Part shown: piece by piece, positions 9,027 through 17,961 of the stretch
Layout of the letters: every line of letters starts with the position of its first letter
Numbering within the stretch: the stretch's first letter is position 1
From: Bacillota bacterium
GTDB taxonomy: Bacteria > Bacillota > Clostridia > Acetivibrionales > DSM-1351
Direction: 5' to 3'
Assembly (NCBI GenBank): GCA_023400235.1
Contig: JAEXFI010000009.1
Span: 44,740-108,739, forward strand
Length of the DNA: 64,000 bases
Made by a program: the position numbers and the translations under genes
Notes under the pieces: generated by a model
Databases searched by the model: none
What the model saw: the letters and a program-made list of their open reading frames with translations, nothing else
Told to the model about the DNA's origin: nothing

Positions 9027-9914
9027 ATGAAAAGGAAGAGGCTTTTTAGCATAGCTGCGGTTTTATTGACAGTTGTTTTTACAGTTGCACCTGTAAGCAC
9101 AGGACAGTATCTGGCAGATGCTTCAGAAGCTTATCAGAAGGTGGACAGCAGTTCGGGCGTGATAACAGCAAATGAGGTTAATTTGCGAAATGGCCCATCA
9201 ACTGCCTTTGATATAATCTGCAAGCTCAAAAAAAATCAAAAGGTGACGGTTATGGGAAAATTGGGAGACTGGTATGCGGTGTATGTAGGCGGCAGCGGCA
9301 ATGTGGGTTCTGTATCCTCACAATACCTGAAGCTTGACAAGGCTGTAAGCACTGCCAACACCAAACAGAATTCAGCTCAGAGCAAAAACAGCTCCGGGTC
9401 GGCTGCCAAAAACAGCCAGTCCTCTGGAAATGCAGCTCCCGCGGCAAAGAGTACCGCTGTGGTCAAATCCACGGCAGCTAAATCTGCTGCAACCAAAACT
9501 TCGACGGTAAAAACCACTGCAGAGCTGGTCAAAAGCATTTCTGCAGAGGAAAAGGTTTTGTTCCAGCTGGTAAACGATATGAGGAAGGAAGAAGGCCTGG
9601 CAGCCCTTCAACTGGATGAAGGGCTTATCAAGGTAGCAAGACTTAAGGCCGGGGATATGAAGGATAATAACTATTTCAGCCATACCTCCAAGCTATACGG
9701 CTCTCCCTTTGATATGCTGAAAAAGTACGGAGTAAAATTTTCAGCCGCAGGTGAAAACATAGCAGGAAACCAGTCTGGAGAAAGAGTAGTAAAGGCGTGG
9801 CTGAAAGAGAACAGCAACAACATATACAATGGCAAATTTACTCACACAGGTATTGGGATAGTTGATAGCCCCACCTATGGAAAGTTATTTGTCCAGTTGT
9901 TCATTAAAAAGTAG
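9027..9914 (+). CDS. Secreted SH3b-CAP domain protein (YkwD-like)
   Basis: A 295-residue secreted protein. The start is the ATG at 9027, which has AGGAGGGG in front; a longer frame from 8988 lacks a ribosome site. A signal peptide spans about residues 1-35. A bacterial SH3 domain follows (ITANEVNLRNGPSTAFD to about residue 100), which usually binds peptidoglycan. A low-complexity Ser/Ala/Thr/Lys linker covers 105-170. The C-terminal CAP/SCP domain holds ELVNDMRKEEGLAALQ-like and HTSKLYGSPFDML motifs and ends IGIVDSPTYGKLFVQLF. Family members are common on spore-former surfaces; the biochemical role is not established. It has its own terminator and is transcribed toward a divergent-end neighbour. 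Confidence 0.85.
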   Translation: MKRKRLFSIAAVLLTVVFTVAPVSTGQYLADASEAYQKVDSSSGVITANEVNLRNGPSTAFDIICKLKKNQKVTVMGKLGDWYAVYVGGSGNVGSVSSQYLKLDKAVSTANTKQNSAQSKNSSGSAAKNSQSSGNAAPAAKSTAVVKSTAAKSAATKTSTVKTTAELVKSISAEEKVLFQLVNDMRKEEGLAALQLDEGLIKVARLKAGDMKDNNYFSHTSKLYGSPFDMLKKYGVKFSAAGENIAGNQSGERVVKAWLKENSNNIYNGKFTHTGIGIVDSPTYGKLFVQLFIKK

Positions 9915-9927
9915 CATATAGGTTTAA

Positions 9928-9970
9928 CCGGAAAAAAGCTGAGGCCACCAAAGCCTCAGCTTTTTTCCGG
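9928..9970. terminator. Bidirectional terminator
   Basis: An 18-base perfect stem (CCGGAAAAAAGCTGAGGC and its complement) with loop CACCAAA. The stem has T-runs on the 3' side on both strands. It sits between the converging CAP-protein gene and the rluA-type gene and can serve both. Confidence 0.85.
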
Positions 9971-9981
9971 TTTCAAGCCTG

Positions 9982-10887
9982 TCAGGGTTTGCGGTCTGTG
10001 TACAGCTTTTCAAGGTCAAAGGGTGGAGCAATGGTAAGGGACTTGCCTTTGAGATAGTCCAGATGCCCCGCAGGAGACTTGAAATCAAAGGAGAGCTTGC
10101 TGGCACAGAGCAATTGGTATTTGGAGCCATACTGCCGGTTTTCGGAATTCCTACCATATTTGCCGTCTCCTATTATGGGATGTCCGTAATAGGCCAGATG
10201 CGCACGTATCTGATGGGTACGGCCGGTGACCAGCTCCACTTCCAACAGGCTCAGGTCATACAGGGTTTGCAGCACTCTGTAGCGGGTAACAATCTCCAGG
10301 GAATCCCTGGTTTTCTTGTGAGACACAAAAACCCTGCTTATTTTTTCATTTTTCTCCAGATAATCCACCAGCTCTGCCTGGCGCTTTTCCATTATACCTG
10401 AAACAATACAGGTGTAGAATTTACTTATTTCCCGTTCCTTTATCTTATCAAGCATTATATCCAGTGAAGCATTATTTTTTGCCAATATGACCATACCGCT
10501 GGTGTTCCTGTCAAGCCTGTGGCAGAGAGCCAGTTCGGGTCCGTAGGTCAGCTGGAGCTTGTCAATCAGAGTGGCTTCAGTTTGATTGTTATCGGGATGA
10601 ACAGGAACACCGGAGGCTTTGTTCACCACCAGCAGGTTATTGTCTTCATATACGGTAGAATAACCTGCATTGCTTTTTCCCAGCAAATAATCATCAATAA
10701 TGTAAATCTCTATGGTATCTTCTGCGGAAACTGTATAATCCTCTCTGATTCTTATGCCATTGACCTTCACATCCTTTCTTCTCAAAGCTTTAAACAGCAT
10801 GCCCGAGGACAGGTTGGGATAGAAGTCACGGATAACCTTGTCAATTTTCTTGTCCTGGTGTTTTTCTTTAGCAATTACAGTTCTCAT
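9982..10887 (-). CDS. RluA-family pseudouridine synthase
   Basis: A 301-residue enzyme that turns uridine into pseudouridine in rRNA or tRNA. The N-terminal 75 residues look like an S4 RNA-binding domain (KKIDKVIRDFYPNLSSGML, VKVNGIRI). The catalytic motif HRLDRNTSG, with its Asp, is present near residue 125, and the conserved GRTHQIRAHLAYYGHPIIGDGKYG block follows (GRTHQIR...PIIGD). Length fits the RluC/RluD subgroup. Which RNA position it modifies cannot be told from sequence. It is a single gene on the minus strand, ending against the bidirectional terminator. Confidence 0.9.
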   Translation of the reverse strand: MRTVIAKEKHQDKKIDKVIRDFYPNLSSGMLFKALRRKDVKVNGIRIREDYTVSAEDTIEIYIIDDYLLGKSNAGYSTVYEDNNLLVVNKASGVPVHPDNNQTEATLIDKLQLTYGPELALCHRLDRNTSGMVILAKNNASLDIMLDKIKEREISKFYTCIVSGIMEKRQAELVDYLEKNEKISRVFVSHKKTRDSLEIVTRYRVLQTLYDLSLLEVELVTGRTHQIRAHLAYYGHPIIGDGKYGRNSENRQYGSKYQLLCASKLSFDFKSPAGHLDYLKGKSLTIAPPFDLEKLYTDRKP

Positions 10888-10902
10888 TTATACTCCATTT
10901 CA

Positions 10903-11053
10903 ACTAGTGGTGTTTACCTAAAAGTCACATATTGCCGACGGTTAGATTCCCGCAAAATTTCGTTGTCGTTCTTGCCAATACATACAGTATTGCCTTCGCA
11001 CTCCGCCTTGTATTTCAAAAAAAATCTCATCCAACTTATTCACCCTATTTGCC
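10903..11053. repeat. Possible short mobile or intergenic repeat element
   Basis: A 150-base non-coding block upstream of the rluA-type gene is bounded by ACTAGT at the left and ACTAG at the right with weak further inverted similarity. It contains the hairpin CCAATACATACAGTATTG. Composition and boundaries resemble miniature inverted-repeat elements, but only one copy lies in this window, so the call rests on form alone. Confidence 0.25.
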
Positions 11054-11063
11054 GAAGGTTGTA

Positions 11064-13541
11064 CTAGGAATTGTTTATTATCTCATCTAAAAGTGCATGA
11101 TACACATTGCAGAGTGCCTCGGATTCAACTTGGGTGCTGCTTTCTGCAATTATTTTAAATACGGGTTTATCAGCTCCGGGAACAATAAGTATCCAGCCTC
11201 CTTCAGTATAAAGCTTTATTCCGTCCAGAAGCTCCAGCTTGTCTTCCCGGTGTTCATTGATAACTGTCCGCATTACAGTGCCTTTTAATTCCCAGGGGCA
11301 CTTGATGCTTTTCCTGGTTATGAAAAAGTCGGGTATTTCGGCTAGCAGCATACTCAGGGTGCAGTCCCGGTAACATAAAAACTCAATAATTCTGATAAGG
11401 CTCTCAATAGCATCAAAGCACAGTGTAAGCTGATCAGGAATGAAGCCTTCATCACTTGGAGGCAGTATGTCTTCAGGAATTTGGACGTCTTTTTTTCGGT
11501 GGGAAAGAATTTCATCCATAATGGCCTGTGAACAGTTTTTTATCCTCTTTACCCTTCCTCCGTAGTTCTGGGCGAGCTTTTCCAGGACATGGGAGCAGGT
11601 GATGGGTGCAAAAAAAGTGGAGCCCGGTACTGTTTTAAAAATTATCAAAGCAATCAGTGCCTGAAACAGATCGTCCTTGACTATTTTGCCGGAGTTATCC
11701 ATCAATATGAGCTGCTCTGCATTCTTGTCTATAACAGCCGCGAAATCCGAGTCCGTTTCCCTGAGCTGCTCCTGAAGGGAGGATAAATCTCCATAATCTC
11801 CATGACTCCCGATAATGCAGCCCAGCTCAGTTAGCAGCGGCACAGCAATGGAGAGAACCTGCGGGGATTTGGAATATACGCAAACCCGTGGGCTTTTCTC
11901 CTTGAAAATGGCAGTGTTGGATCTGCTTCTCAAACTGCGGACATAATAATCGCTGAAGTCGGTAATATTGTTGAGATGGCTTATTTGCTCCGCGGAACAG
12001 CGCTGGAAGTCTTCCTTGAAAAAGGAATTTTCTATTTTCCTTTCTGTCAGCCTGCTTATTGCCGCTCCCCTTATATCCATAAAATCTACTCTTATTCTGT
12101 TAATGTTGTCAATGTCATTTTTTATATGTATTCCGCCCTCTACAGCAAGAAAGCCTATTGCCGTTCTCGCTATGGGGGTGAGAAGGCTGCTGAGGTTATA
12201 CACCTCCATCCCCACGGAGAGCATTCCTGAGATGAAGGCATGCTTGAACATCCTGGCGGAGTTGGAGCTGGTTGAGCTGACTACTATCCTGGAGCCCGCA
12301 TTGAATTGCGAGCCGTAGGCAGCTCCAAGCCTGGTGGCGAATTCCGGAGATATATCCACATTCACAATGCCGGAAATTCCGTTATCACCAAAGATTTTAT
12401 TTGAATGCCTGGAGCCCCATATCATATTTCTGTCAATTATGGCAAAGGGCTGTATTGTCTTTTCCGGCCATATTTTGATGTTGGGTTTTACGATAACACG
12501 CTCGTTTAGCTTGCAGCCTTCACCTACTACAGCATTTTCAAAGACCGATACATAGTGCTTCAGATTGACTCTGTTGCACAGAATGGCCCCTCTCAATTCA
12601 CTTCCGTAATCAATATAGCTGTTGTCCCAGACTATGCTTCTAATGACTGAGGCATCATCCTCAATGGTTACATTGTTGCCGATGACACTGTAGTTGTCTA
12701 TATGTGTACCATTCCCTATCCTGCAATTGGAACCGATAATGCAGGGCCCGTTAATTTCAGCATTTGCTTCGATTATGGTCCCCGGGCCTATCCACACGTT
12801 ATCCTTGTATTTCTCACCACTGAAATTCAAGGAAATTTTATTGTCCAGTATGTCACAATGAACCTTTATGTATGAGCGGATATCTCCCATATCACACCAG
12901 TAGTCTGAAGAGATATACCCGTACATTTCCCTGGAGTTCACCAGCAGCAAGGGAAACACATCCCGGCTGAAATCCGTGTTCCTGTCACCTTCAATATAGT
13001 TGAGAATTTCCGGCTCAAAAATGTAGGTGCCTGTATTGACGGTATCGCTGAACAGCTCCCCCCAACTGGGCTTCTCCACAAATCCGGTTATCCTTCCCGA
13101 ATCGTTGGTGAGAACCACACCGTATTCAAGAGGAACTTCCACTCTTGAAAGCACTACGGTGGCAAAGGAGTTCTTTTCTCTATGGTATTCTATTGCCTTT
13201 TCAAGATTAATATCAGTAATGGAATCTCCGCTGATTACAATAAAGGGTTCATCCAGAAACCATTGGGCGCTTTTTAATCCTCCCGCAGTACCCAAGGGGG
13301 CTTCCTCGATAAAATATGTAATTTTTACTCCAAGATTTTTGCCGCTGCCCAGATAATCCTTGACTATTTGCGGGTGATACATTAGTGTAATACCTATTTC
13401 TGTGATTCCGTATCGCTTCAGCAACTCAATAGTGTGTTCCAGGACAGGTTTGTTTAAAACCGGAATCATTGGTTTTGGTAAATCGCATGTCAGCGGTCTC
13501 AGTCTGGAACCTTCTCCGCCAGCCATAATAATAGCCTTCAC
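11064..13541 (-). CDS. Sugar-phosphate nucleotidyltransferase fused to a phosphomannomutase-like domain
   Basis: An 825-residue fusion. The start is GTG at 13541, preceded by GAGGGAGGTC; the upstream frame extension is leader. Residues 1-235 are an NTP_transferase domain with the nucleotide-binding motif KAIIMAGGEGSRLRPLT and KPMIPVLNKP. Residues 245-380 are left-handed beta-helix hexapeptide repeats (IGPGTIIEANAEINGPCIIG). Residues 385-825 resemble phosphohexomutases, but the catalytic Ser loop (normally T-A-S-H-N-P) reads TAIGFLAVEGGIHI here, so mutase activity is doubtful. Proteins of this design are often annotated mannose-1-phosphate guanylyltransferase; sugar specificity cannot be read from the sequence. 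Likely role in making activated sugar for cell-wall polysaccharide. Confidence 0.8.
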   Translation of the reverse strand: MKAIIMAGGEGSRLRPLTCDLPKPMIPVLNKPVLEHTIELLKRYGITEIGITLMYHPQIVKDYLGSGKNLGVKITYFIEEAPLGTAGGLKSAQWFLDEPFIVISGDSITDINLEKAIEYHREKNSFATVVLSRVEVPLEYGVVLTNDSGRITGFVEKPSWGELFSDTVNTGTYIFEPEILNYIEGDRNTDFSRDVFPLLLVNSREMYGYISSDYWCDMGDIRSYIKVHCDILDNKISLNFSGEKYKDNVWIGPGTIIEANAEINGPCIIGSNCRIGNGTHIDNYSVIGNNVTIEDDASVIRSIVWDNSYIDYGSELRGAILCNRVNLKHYVSVFENAVVGEGCKLNERVIVKPNIKIWPEKTIQPFAIIDRNMIWGSRHSNKIFGDNGISGIVNVDISPEFATRLGAAYGSQFNAGSRIVVSSTSSNSARMFKHAFISGMLSVGMEVYNLSSLLTPIARTAIGFLAVEGGIHIKNDIDNINRIRVDFMDIRGAAISRLTERKIENSFFKEDFQRCSAEQISHLNNITDFSDYYVRSLRSRSNTAIFKEKSPRVCVYSKSPQVLSIAVPLLTELGCIIGSHGDYGDLSSLQEQLRETDSDFAAVIDKNAEQLILMDNSGKIVKDDLFQALIALIIFKTVPGSTFFAPITCSHVLEKLAQNYGGRVKRIKNCSQAIMDEILSHRKKDVQIPEDILPPSDEGFIPDQLTLCFDAIESLIRIIEFLCYRDCTLSMLLAEIPDFFITRKSIKCPWELKGTVMRTVINEHREDKLELLDGIKLYTEGGWILIVPGADKPVFKIIAESSTQVESEALCNVYHALLDEIINNS

Positions 13542-13544
13542 ACT

Positions 13545-13620
13545 GACCTCCCTCTTCGCACGGAGCGGCTGAGGACTTGGTTGCTCAGCACAGGCGCGAC
13601 GATATTTAGTAATGAAAAAC
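13545..13620 (-). promoter_or_regulatory. Structured leader: CATTACT motif, hairpin, then ribosome site
   Basis: Read on the minus strand, a TTTTTCATTACTAAATATCG stretch is followed by a two-part hairpin (TCGCGC with GTGCGA outside, TGCTGAG with CTCAGC inside) and then AGAGGGAGG just before the GTG start of the nucleotidyltransferase gene. The same order of elements recurs at 21.5-22.6 kb and 48.2 kb. Confidence 0.45.
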
Positions 13621-13744
13621 GAACCCCACAAAACTGGTATTTACACAACACTGGTTCTTATCAGATAGAGCTTATAATATTATATTCCATATCCGGTGCA
13701 ATAATCCTCTCAAATTGAGGAATATAAATTGAAAGTAAACCCTT

Positions 13745-14008
13745 CTATTCAATAACACCAAAGCTGCCCTCCAGTATGGAAAGAGCATTTTCCCTGCCGG
13801 CTCCGCCTACATCTATCTCAAGCTTCACCAAGGTAGAAGGTACGGCTCCTGGAAATTTGCTTATTCTATGAATAGGATTTATTCCAAAATGGAGTCCGCA
13901 CTCAGTGGTGTTAAGACAGGCCTTCCTTATACCGCTTGTTTTTAATGAGCCCATTGCACTGTTTGCATCATAAAGGTTTGTATATAACGCTGTGATTTTT
14001 TCAGTCAA
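13745..14008 (-). CDS. Small hypothetical protein
   Basis: An 87-residue protein if translation starts at TTG 14008, which has GGAGGT at proper spacing; a longer frame from an ATG at 14077 lacks such a site. It begins LTEKITALYTNLYDANSAMG and ends with an acidic, Gly-rich segment (LEIDVGGAGRENALSILEG). No signal peptide or membrane segment. I do not recognise a family. It lies between the nucleotidyltransferase and GtrA genes on the same strand. Confidence 0.5.
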   Translation of the reverse strand: MTEKITALYTNLYDANSAMGSLKTSGIRKACLNTTECGLHFGINPIHRISKFPGAVPSTLVKLEIDVGGAGRENALSILEGSFGVIE

Positions 14009-14106
14009 GCTGCTTACCTCCATATTATAAAGATTGTGATAAATACCAGCTGTGAGATTCAGGTTTAGTATTTGCATATCTTTATGGAAATAAGCCCTCT
14101 GAATAA

Positions 14107-14514
14107 TTATTTTTTAAAGGTAAAAAGTTTGTTTAAAATATAGCTGATGCCCGTATAGAATACCATTCCCGCAATTGCGGATATGTTTTTATCCAGGAGG
14201 AGTTTTTCAGCAAGCACCAGCACCAGTCCGTGCTGAAGCAGGAAACATACTGCGAAAACTCCTGTGAATTTAAGAAATTGTGCAAGAGTGGAGGCCTGTC
14301 TGCCCTTGAAGGTCCATAGCTTGTTGAGTATGAAGCTGTTAATGAAGCCGGCGATATAACCCACCACATTTGATATTCTCAAGGATACTGAAAACATATT
14401 CATCAAGACAAACATTATGCTTGCTGTTATGAGGGTATTTATTATTCCAACCATGCCATATTTTACGACACTGGAATTGAGCAGTTTTTTCAATAAATTC
14501 GTATATTTTCCCAT
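14107..14514 (-). CDS. GtrA-family membrane protein
   Basis: A 135-residue protein with four membrane helices, typical in length and pattern for GtrA/DPMS proteins thought to flip or help move lipid-linked sugars during cell-wall glycosylation. Recognisable segments are VKYGMVGIINTLI at the start of helix 1, NKLWTFKG after helix 2 and YILNKLFTFKK at the C-terminus. I chose the ATG at 14514 (MGKYTNLL), preceded by GGGGAG; a TTG nine codons upstream lacks a good site. Neighbouring nucleotidyltransferase on the same strand fits a surface-glycan role. Confidence 0.85.
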   Translation of the reverse strand: MGKYTNLLKKLLNSSVVKYGMVGIINTLITASIMFVLMNMFSVSLRISNVVGYIAGFINSFILNKLWTFKGRQASTLAQFLKFTGVFAVCFLLQHGLVLVLAEKLLLDKNISAIAGMVFYTGISYILNKLFTFKK

Positions 14515-14728
14515 CTGTTTCTCCCCTGGCAGTAGTTTCAAATAATGCCCGGGTCTCAGAAGATAAAGCCTTCCAACCCTTCAGCCGACTTTTGACATAT
14601 TTGAACATCTTTAAGTATATATAATAATATAAAATTTTACCATAAACCACTGCAATAATACTTCTCATTTAGCATTGATCTTTGATTATACATGGGACAT
14701 TGCGGCGGGGTGGCGGAAAGGCATTGAC

Positions 14729-15412
14729 ATGAAGCTGAAAAGAAGAAAATATTCACTGATAAATGCCTCCGGAAAGAAAGTGCCCTTTAAAAAAGACAGG
14801 CCGCTGCAGCTTATGCTTATGGTATATGTTATAGTATTCGCCGTTTTGGCGCTGAACCCTGTTGATTCCAGACAATGGTGGTATCAAAACGGCATATCGC
14901 TGCTGGTGGTTGTAGTGACGGCTGCCTTTTACAAGGCCGGCAGGCTGACAAATCTCTCTTATGCCGGGATTATGCTGTTTCTTATTTTGCATGCTCTGGG
15001 GGCTCACTATACTTATGCCTTATGTCCGGTGGGAGAATGGATGAAGGGAGCCTTGGGCTTTGGCAGGAACAACTATGACAGGCTTGTCTGCCTGGCCTTT
15101 GGTTTCCTGGTGTCTGCTCCGGTAATGGAAATACTTTACCACCGGTTCAGGCTCAGGTATATTGAGGCCTGTCTTATATCAATATTTGTCATAGTAGCCT
15201 TCTGTGCTCTTAATTCTCTGTCTGAAATGCTATGGGCAGCCATGAGCAGTTCACAGCAGCAATTCATACTGAGTCAGGCTCAGGGCGACATATGGGATTC
15301 CCAAAGGGACATAGCCATGAGTCTGCTGGGTGCCTGCTTCAATATGGGCAACAATATTTTCGTAAAGCTTAGAAGAAATCAAAAAATTCATATGGTGAGA
15401 GCCTCCAAGTAA
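14729..15412 (+). CDS. DUF2238 (YjdF-like) membrane protein
   Basis: A 227-residue integral membrane protein with about six helices. Motifs of the DUF2238 family are visible: HALGAHYTYALCPVG, FGRNNYDRLVCLAFG, SEMLWAAMSS and QGDIWDSQRDIAMSLLGA. The function of the family is unknown; conserved His, Asp and Trp residues at membrane borders suggest an enzymatic or binding role. I start it at the ATG of MKLKRRKYS (14729); an alternative start at 14675 lengthens it by 18 residues. Divergent from gtrA. Confidence 0.8.
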   Translation: MKLKRRKYSLINASGKKVPFKKDRPLQLMLMVYVIVFAVLALNPVDSRQWWYQNGISLLVVVVTAAFYKAGRLTNLSYAGIMLFLILHALGAHYTYALCPVGEWMKGALGFGRNNYDRLVCLAFGFLVSAPVMEILYHRFRLRYIEACLISIFVIVAFCALNSLSEMLWAAMSSSQQQFILSQAQGDIWDSQRDIAMSLLGACFNMGNNIFVKLRRNQKIHMVRASK

Positions 15413-15500
15413 AACAATAAGTATTTATTAACTTGTCTGGGGATAATATTTATCAATATCATCCGGCAGTGTGATGAATCTAAACCAACGGAGGCTTTGC

Positions 15501-16463
15501 ATGAATTTCAGATTGGGGTATGTTGCCATGACCTTGAGCCTTGAGAACTGTTCGCCGTCAGGGACTGTTACTTATGCCGTATACAGCAGGCTCAAGGATG
15601 AAGCGGCCAGGAAAATCAGACTTGAAAGGGTTGCAAGACAAAATATTGAAAACACCCTGAGAATTTTAAAATATAACCGGGCCTTGAATATAAAAGTGTA
15701 CAGACTTACCTCCAAGCTCATTCCCCTGGCAACCCACAGCGAGCTGAACGGGTGGGATTACTGCAGGGAGTTTGAGCCGGAATTGAGGAAACTGGGAAAC
15801 TTTATTAAGGAAAATGATTTCCGCATAAGTGCCCATCCCGACCACTTCACCATTTTAAACCCTGTGAAGGCTGAAGTCCTGAAGAACTCCATAAATGACC
15901 TGGACTATCATGTGAAACTCTTTGAGACCATGGGGCTCGAGGATTACAGGTACAAGCTGGTGCTGCATGTGGGAGGGCTGTACGGTGATAAATACGGCTC
16001 CCTTGAAAGGTTCAAGGAAAACTATGAAAAGCTTCCCCTGCGCATAAAAAAACGTATCATAGTTGAAAACGATGATAAATGCTTCACAGCCTCTGATGTG
16101 CTTAAGCTGTGCGAAGAAATAGGCACTCCCATGGTATTGGACGTACACCATCACATATGCGCCAATAAGGGAGAACAACTTTCCCACCTGCTGCCGGGAA
16201 TATTTCATACCTGGAGAGGAGAACCATTCCCCCCTAAAATACATTTTTCAAGCCCGAAGAGTCCGAAGGAATTCCGAAGCCATGCTGACTATATAGAGTA
16301 TGACGGCTTTATGAATTTCCTTCACCTGGCAAAGGAGCTGGGCCATGACCTGGACATCATGCTTGAGGCAAAAATGAAGGATAAGGCCCTTCTTGAACTC
16401 TCCCAAAGGCTGAATTCTGAAAAGGGGCTTGTAAGGCTGGACAATGCCACGTTTACCATTTGA
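15501..16463 (+). CDS. uvsE: UV damage endonuclease
   Basis: A 320-residue TIM-barrel metal-dependent nuclease that nicks DNA 5' to UV photoproducts, starting an alternative excision repair path. The start is ATG 15501 with GGAGG seven bases ahead. Family hallmarks: MNFRLGYVAM at the N-terminus, SAHPDHFTILNP, HVGGLYGDK, VENDDKCF (metal ligand Glu), VLDVHHHICANKG (His cluster), KIHFSSPK and a late MLEAKMKDKA. All expected metal ligands appear present. Such enzymes are common in spore formers. Confidence 0.92.
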   Translation: MNFRLGYVAMTLSLENCSPSGTVTYAVYSRLKDEAARKIRLERVARQNIENTLRILKYNRALNIKVYRLTSKLIPLATHSELNGWDYCREFEPELRKLGNFIKENDFRISAHPDHFTILNPVKAEVLKNSINDLDYHVKLFETMGLEDYRYKLVLHVGGLYGDKYGSLERFKENYEKLPLRIKKRIIVENDDKCFTASDVLKLCEEIGTPMVLDVHHHICANKGEQLSHLLPGIFHTWRGEPFPPKIHFSSPKSPKEFRSHADYIEYDGFMNFLHLAKELGHDLDIMLEAKMKDKALLELSQRLNSEKGLVRLDNATFTI

Positions 16464-16550
16464 CTTTTCGGATTATATTTTTGTTTTAAAGTGTAAAGAA
16501 TAAGCAGGAATACCTTTGCAGGTAGAATATTTATAGAGAGGGTGTATTTA

Positions 16551-16682
16551 ATGACTTCAAACAAGGATAAAAACAATGATGTTCCTTTTGACAATGATCA
16601 ACTGGGAGAAAATAAAAACAGCAACGGCGGCGGAAAAAAGGGCGGCTCGGGAAAGCCAAAGCCCACAAACAGGATTGTTTGA
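16551..16682 (+). CDS. Small Asn/Lys/Gly-rich protein
   Basis: A 43-residue frame starting ATG after GAGAGGG and ending just before a strong terminator. Sequence begins MTSNKDKNNDVPFDNDQ and continues into a GGGKKGGSGKPKP tail. It is hydrophilic and probably disordered. A good ribosome site and dedicated terminator support expression. No family recognised; small spore or coat-associated proteins often look like this, but that is a guess. Confidence 0.55.
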   Translation: MTSNKDKNNDVPFDNDQLGENKNSNGGGKKGGSGKPKPTNRIV

Positions 16683-16694
16683 GCCAGAGCACTA

Positions 16695-16733
16695 AAAATA
16701 AGAATTGGGGATAAGCCCAATTCTTATTTTTTT
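16695..16733 (+). terminator. Intrinsic terminator
   Basis: A 15-base stem AAAATAAGAATTGGG with its complement, six-base loop, then a T-run. Follows the small protein gene by 12 bases. Confidence 0.85.
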
Positions 16734-16807
16734 AAAACCTTAATTTCAATTCACTTATTTAGTGTTATAATTATATACGATTTACAAAATTTACACATGG
16801 AGGCTGT

Positions 16808-17737
16808 ATGATAACAGCATTATCGCTAAGCCCTGCTGTTGACAGGATATATATGATAGACAGTTTTACGCCCGGCAGCCTTTACAGGGTGGGAAATTGC
16901 ATTCAATCAGCAGGAGGAAAAGGGATAAATGTCTCAAGGGTCTTAAAAACTCTTGGAGCCCGGGTCGGGGTTCTGGGATTTAAGGCAGGGCATACGGGAC
17001 ATTGGCTCGAGAAGAGCCTGGAGGACCTGGGTGCGGAAACAGGCTTTATACCTGTTGAAGGCCAGTCCAGGACAAATAATAATATAATCGACAGGGTAAA
17101 TGGCCTGGAGACGGAAATACTTGAGGAAGGGCCCACCATAGATAGTCAAGCCTGGGAGGTTTTTCTCCGGAAATTCAGGAGCTGTCTGAGAGACACAAAG
17201 GTCCTGGTATGCTCGGGAGGGCTGCCCAGCGGTCTGGGAGCCGGCACCTATGCCGACCTCATAAGAGAAGCCGGAGAGGCTGGTGTAAAAACCATACTGG
17301 ACTCAAGCGGAGAGGTATTGAAGCAAGGGGTGGAGGCGGGGCCATATCTGATAAAACCCAACCTGAAGGAACTTTGTACTTATTTCAACAGACAGTTCGC
17401 AGCAGATGCCCAGATAGTTGAAGCCTGCAGGGAAATATTAAAAAAGGGCGTCAGCATCGTAGTGATATCCCTGGGGGAGAGGGGAGCTCTTTTGGTGTCG
17501 GAGGAAAAGGTGCTCAAAGCTCACCCTGTTAAGGTTGAGGCAGTAAACACCATCGGTTCGGGAGATTCCATGGTTGCAGGCATAAGCCTGGGCCTGGCGG
17601 AGGAACTGCCCCTGGAGGAGTGCTTCAGGCTTGGGTGTGCCTGTGCTGCTTCAAATACTGAATTTATCGAAATAGGGGTTATAGATAAGGCCAGGGTTGA
17701 ACGGTTAAAGCGGGAAATAGCTATTTATGAACTATAG
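16808..17737 (+). CDS. 1-phosphofructokinase / LacC-type PfkB sugar kinase
   Basis: A 309-residue PfkB-family kinase of the hexose-phosphate subgroup (1-phosphofructokinase, tagatose-6-phosphate kinase). Seen: the N-terminal TALSLSPAVDRIYMID, the GGKGINVSRVLKTLG substrate motif, and the C-terminal NTIGSGDSMVAGISLG with the catalytic Asp of the GSGDS anion hole. The ATG follows GGAGG. It stands alone; no PTS or fruR gene adjoins it, so its natural substrate is uncertain. Downstream lies a tandem repeat and the tex leader. Confidence 0.87.
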   Translation: MITALSLSPAVDRIYMIDSFTPGSLYRVGNCIQSAGGKGINVSRVLKTLGARVGVLGFKAGHTGHWLEKSLEDLGAETGFIPVEGQSRTNNNIIDRVNGLETEILEEGPTIDSQAWEVFLRKFRSCLRDTKVLVCSGGLPSGLGAGTYADLIREAGEAGVKTILDSSGEVLKQGVEAGPYLIKPNLKELCTYFNRQFAADAQIVEACREILKKGVSIVVISLGERGALLVSEEKVLKAHPVKVEAVNTIGSGDSMVAGISLGLAEELPLEECFRLGCACAASNTEFIEIGVIDKARVERLKREIAIYEL

Positions 17738-17748
17738 CTGTATGTGAT

Positions 17749-17794
17749 ATTGCATGAATGGATTGCATGAATGGATTGCATGAATGGATTGCAT
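17749..17794 (+). repeat. 13-base tandem repeat, 3.5 copies
   Basis: The unit ATTGCATGAATGG occurs three times exactly and a fourth time in part (ATTGCAT), directly after the sugar kinase gene. It is non-coding and too short and perfect to be CRISPR. Probably slippage-generated. Confidence 0.9.
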
Positions 17795-17868
17795 AAAAGA
17801 TAGATAAAAGTTGATGGAAAGATTGTATGAAATTGAAATACACATTCCATTAAACAGGAGGAAGGTTT

Positions 17869-17961
17869 GAAAGAAAGTTTGAAGCATATAAAAATGTGGC
17901 ACCAATTCCATGCCGTAACTTTCATGGGGTTTTGTGCAAGATGGGAGGCATGGAAATAAAC
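17869..17961 (+). repeat. Repeated 5'-leader module 1, copy A (tex)
   Basis: About 90 bases ending exactly at the tex start codon. Conserved landmarks: GAAAGAAAGTTTGAAGC, AAAAATGTGGCACC, ATTCCATGCC, ACTTTCATGGGG, TTTTGTGC, AGATGGGAGGCATGGAAATA. GCAC can pair with GTGC, CCATG with the near CATGG, and CCATGCC alternatively with GGCATGG, which overlaps the GGGAGG ribosome site. Other copies lie before a nucleotidyltransferase gene, pcrA, hisH, hisF and at one orphan site. Confidence 0.85.

Noticed and set aside
10519..11067. 182-residue open frame on the plus strand
   Set aside because: Lies mostly antisense to the pseudouridine synthase gene, has no ribosome site or recognisable domain; shadow frame.
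14675..14728. tRNA-like start GCGGCGGGGTGGCGGAAAGGC before the DUF2238 gene (seen in part)
   Set aside because: No cloverleaf or T-loop follows; the stretch is part of the leader of the gene.
17749..17794. CRISPR array
   Set aside because: Units are 13 bases with no spacers; simple tandem repeat. The same holds for the repeats at 36040 and 26488.
17896..17961. N-terminal extension MAPIPCRNFHGVLC on tex (and the same on pcrA)
   Set aside because: The identical-looking peptide comes from the repeated leader. In four other copies the length differs by one or two bases and the frame is broken, so it is not conserved protein.
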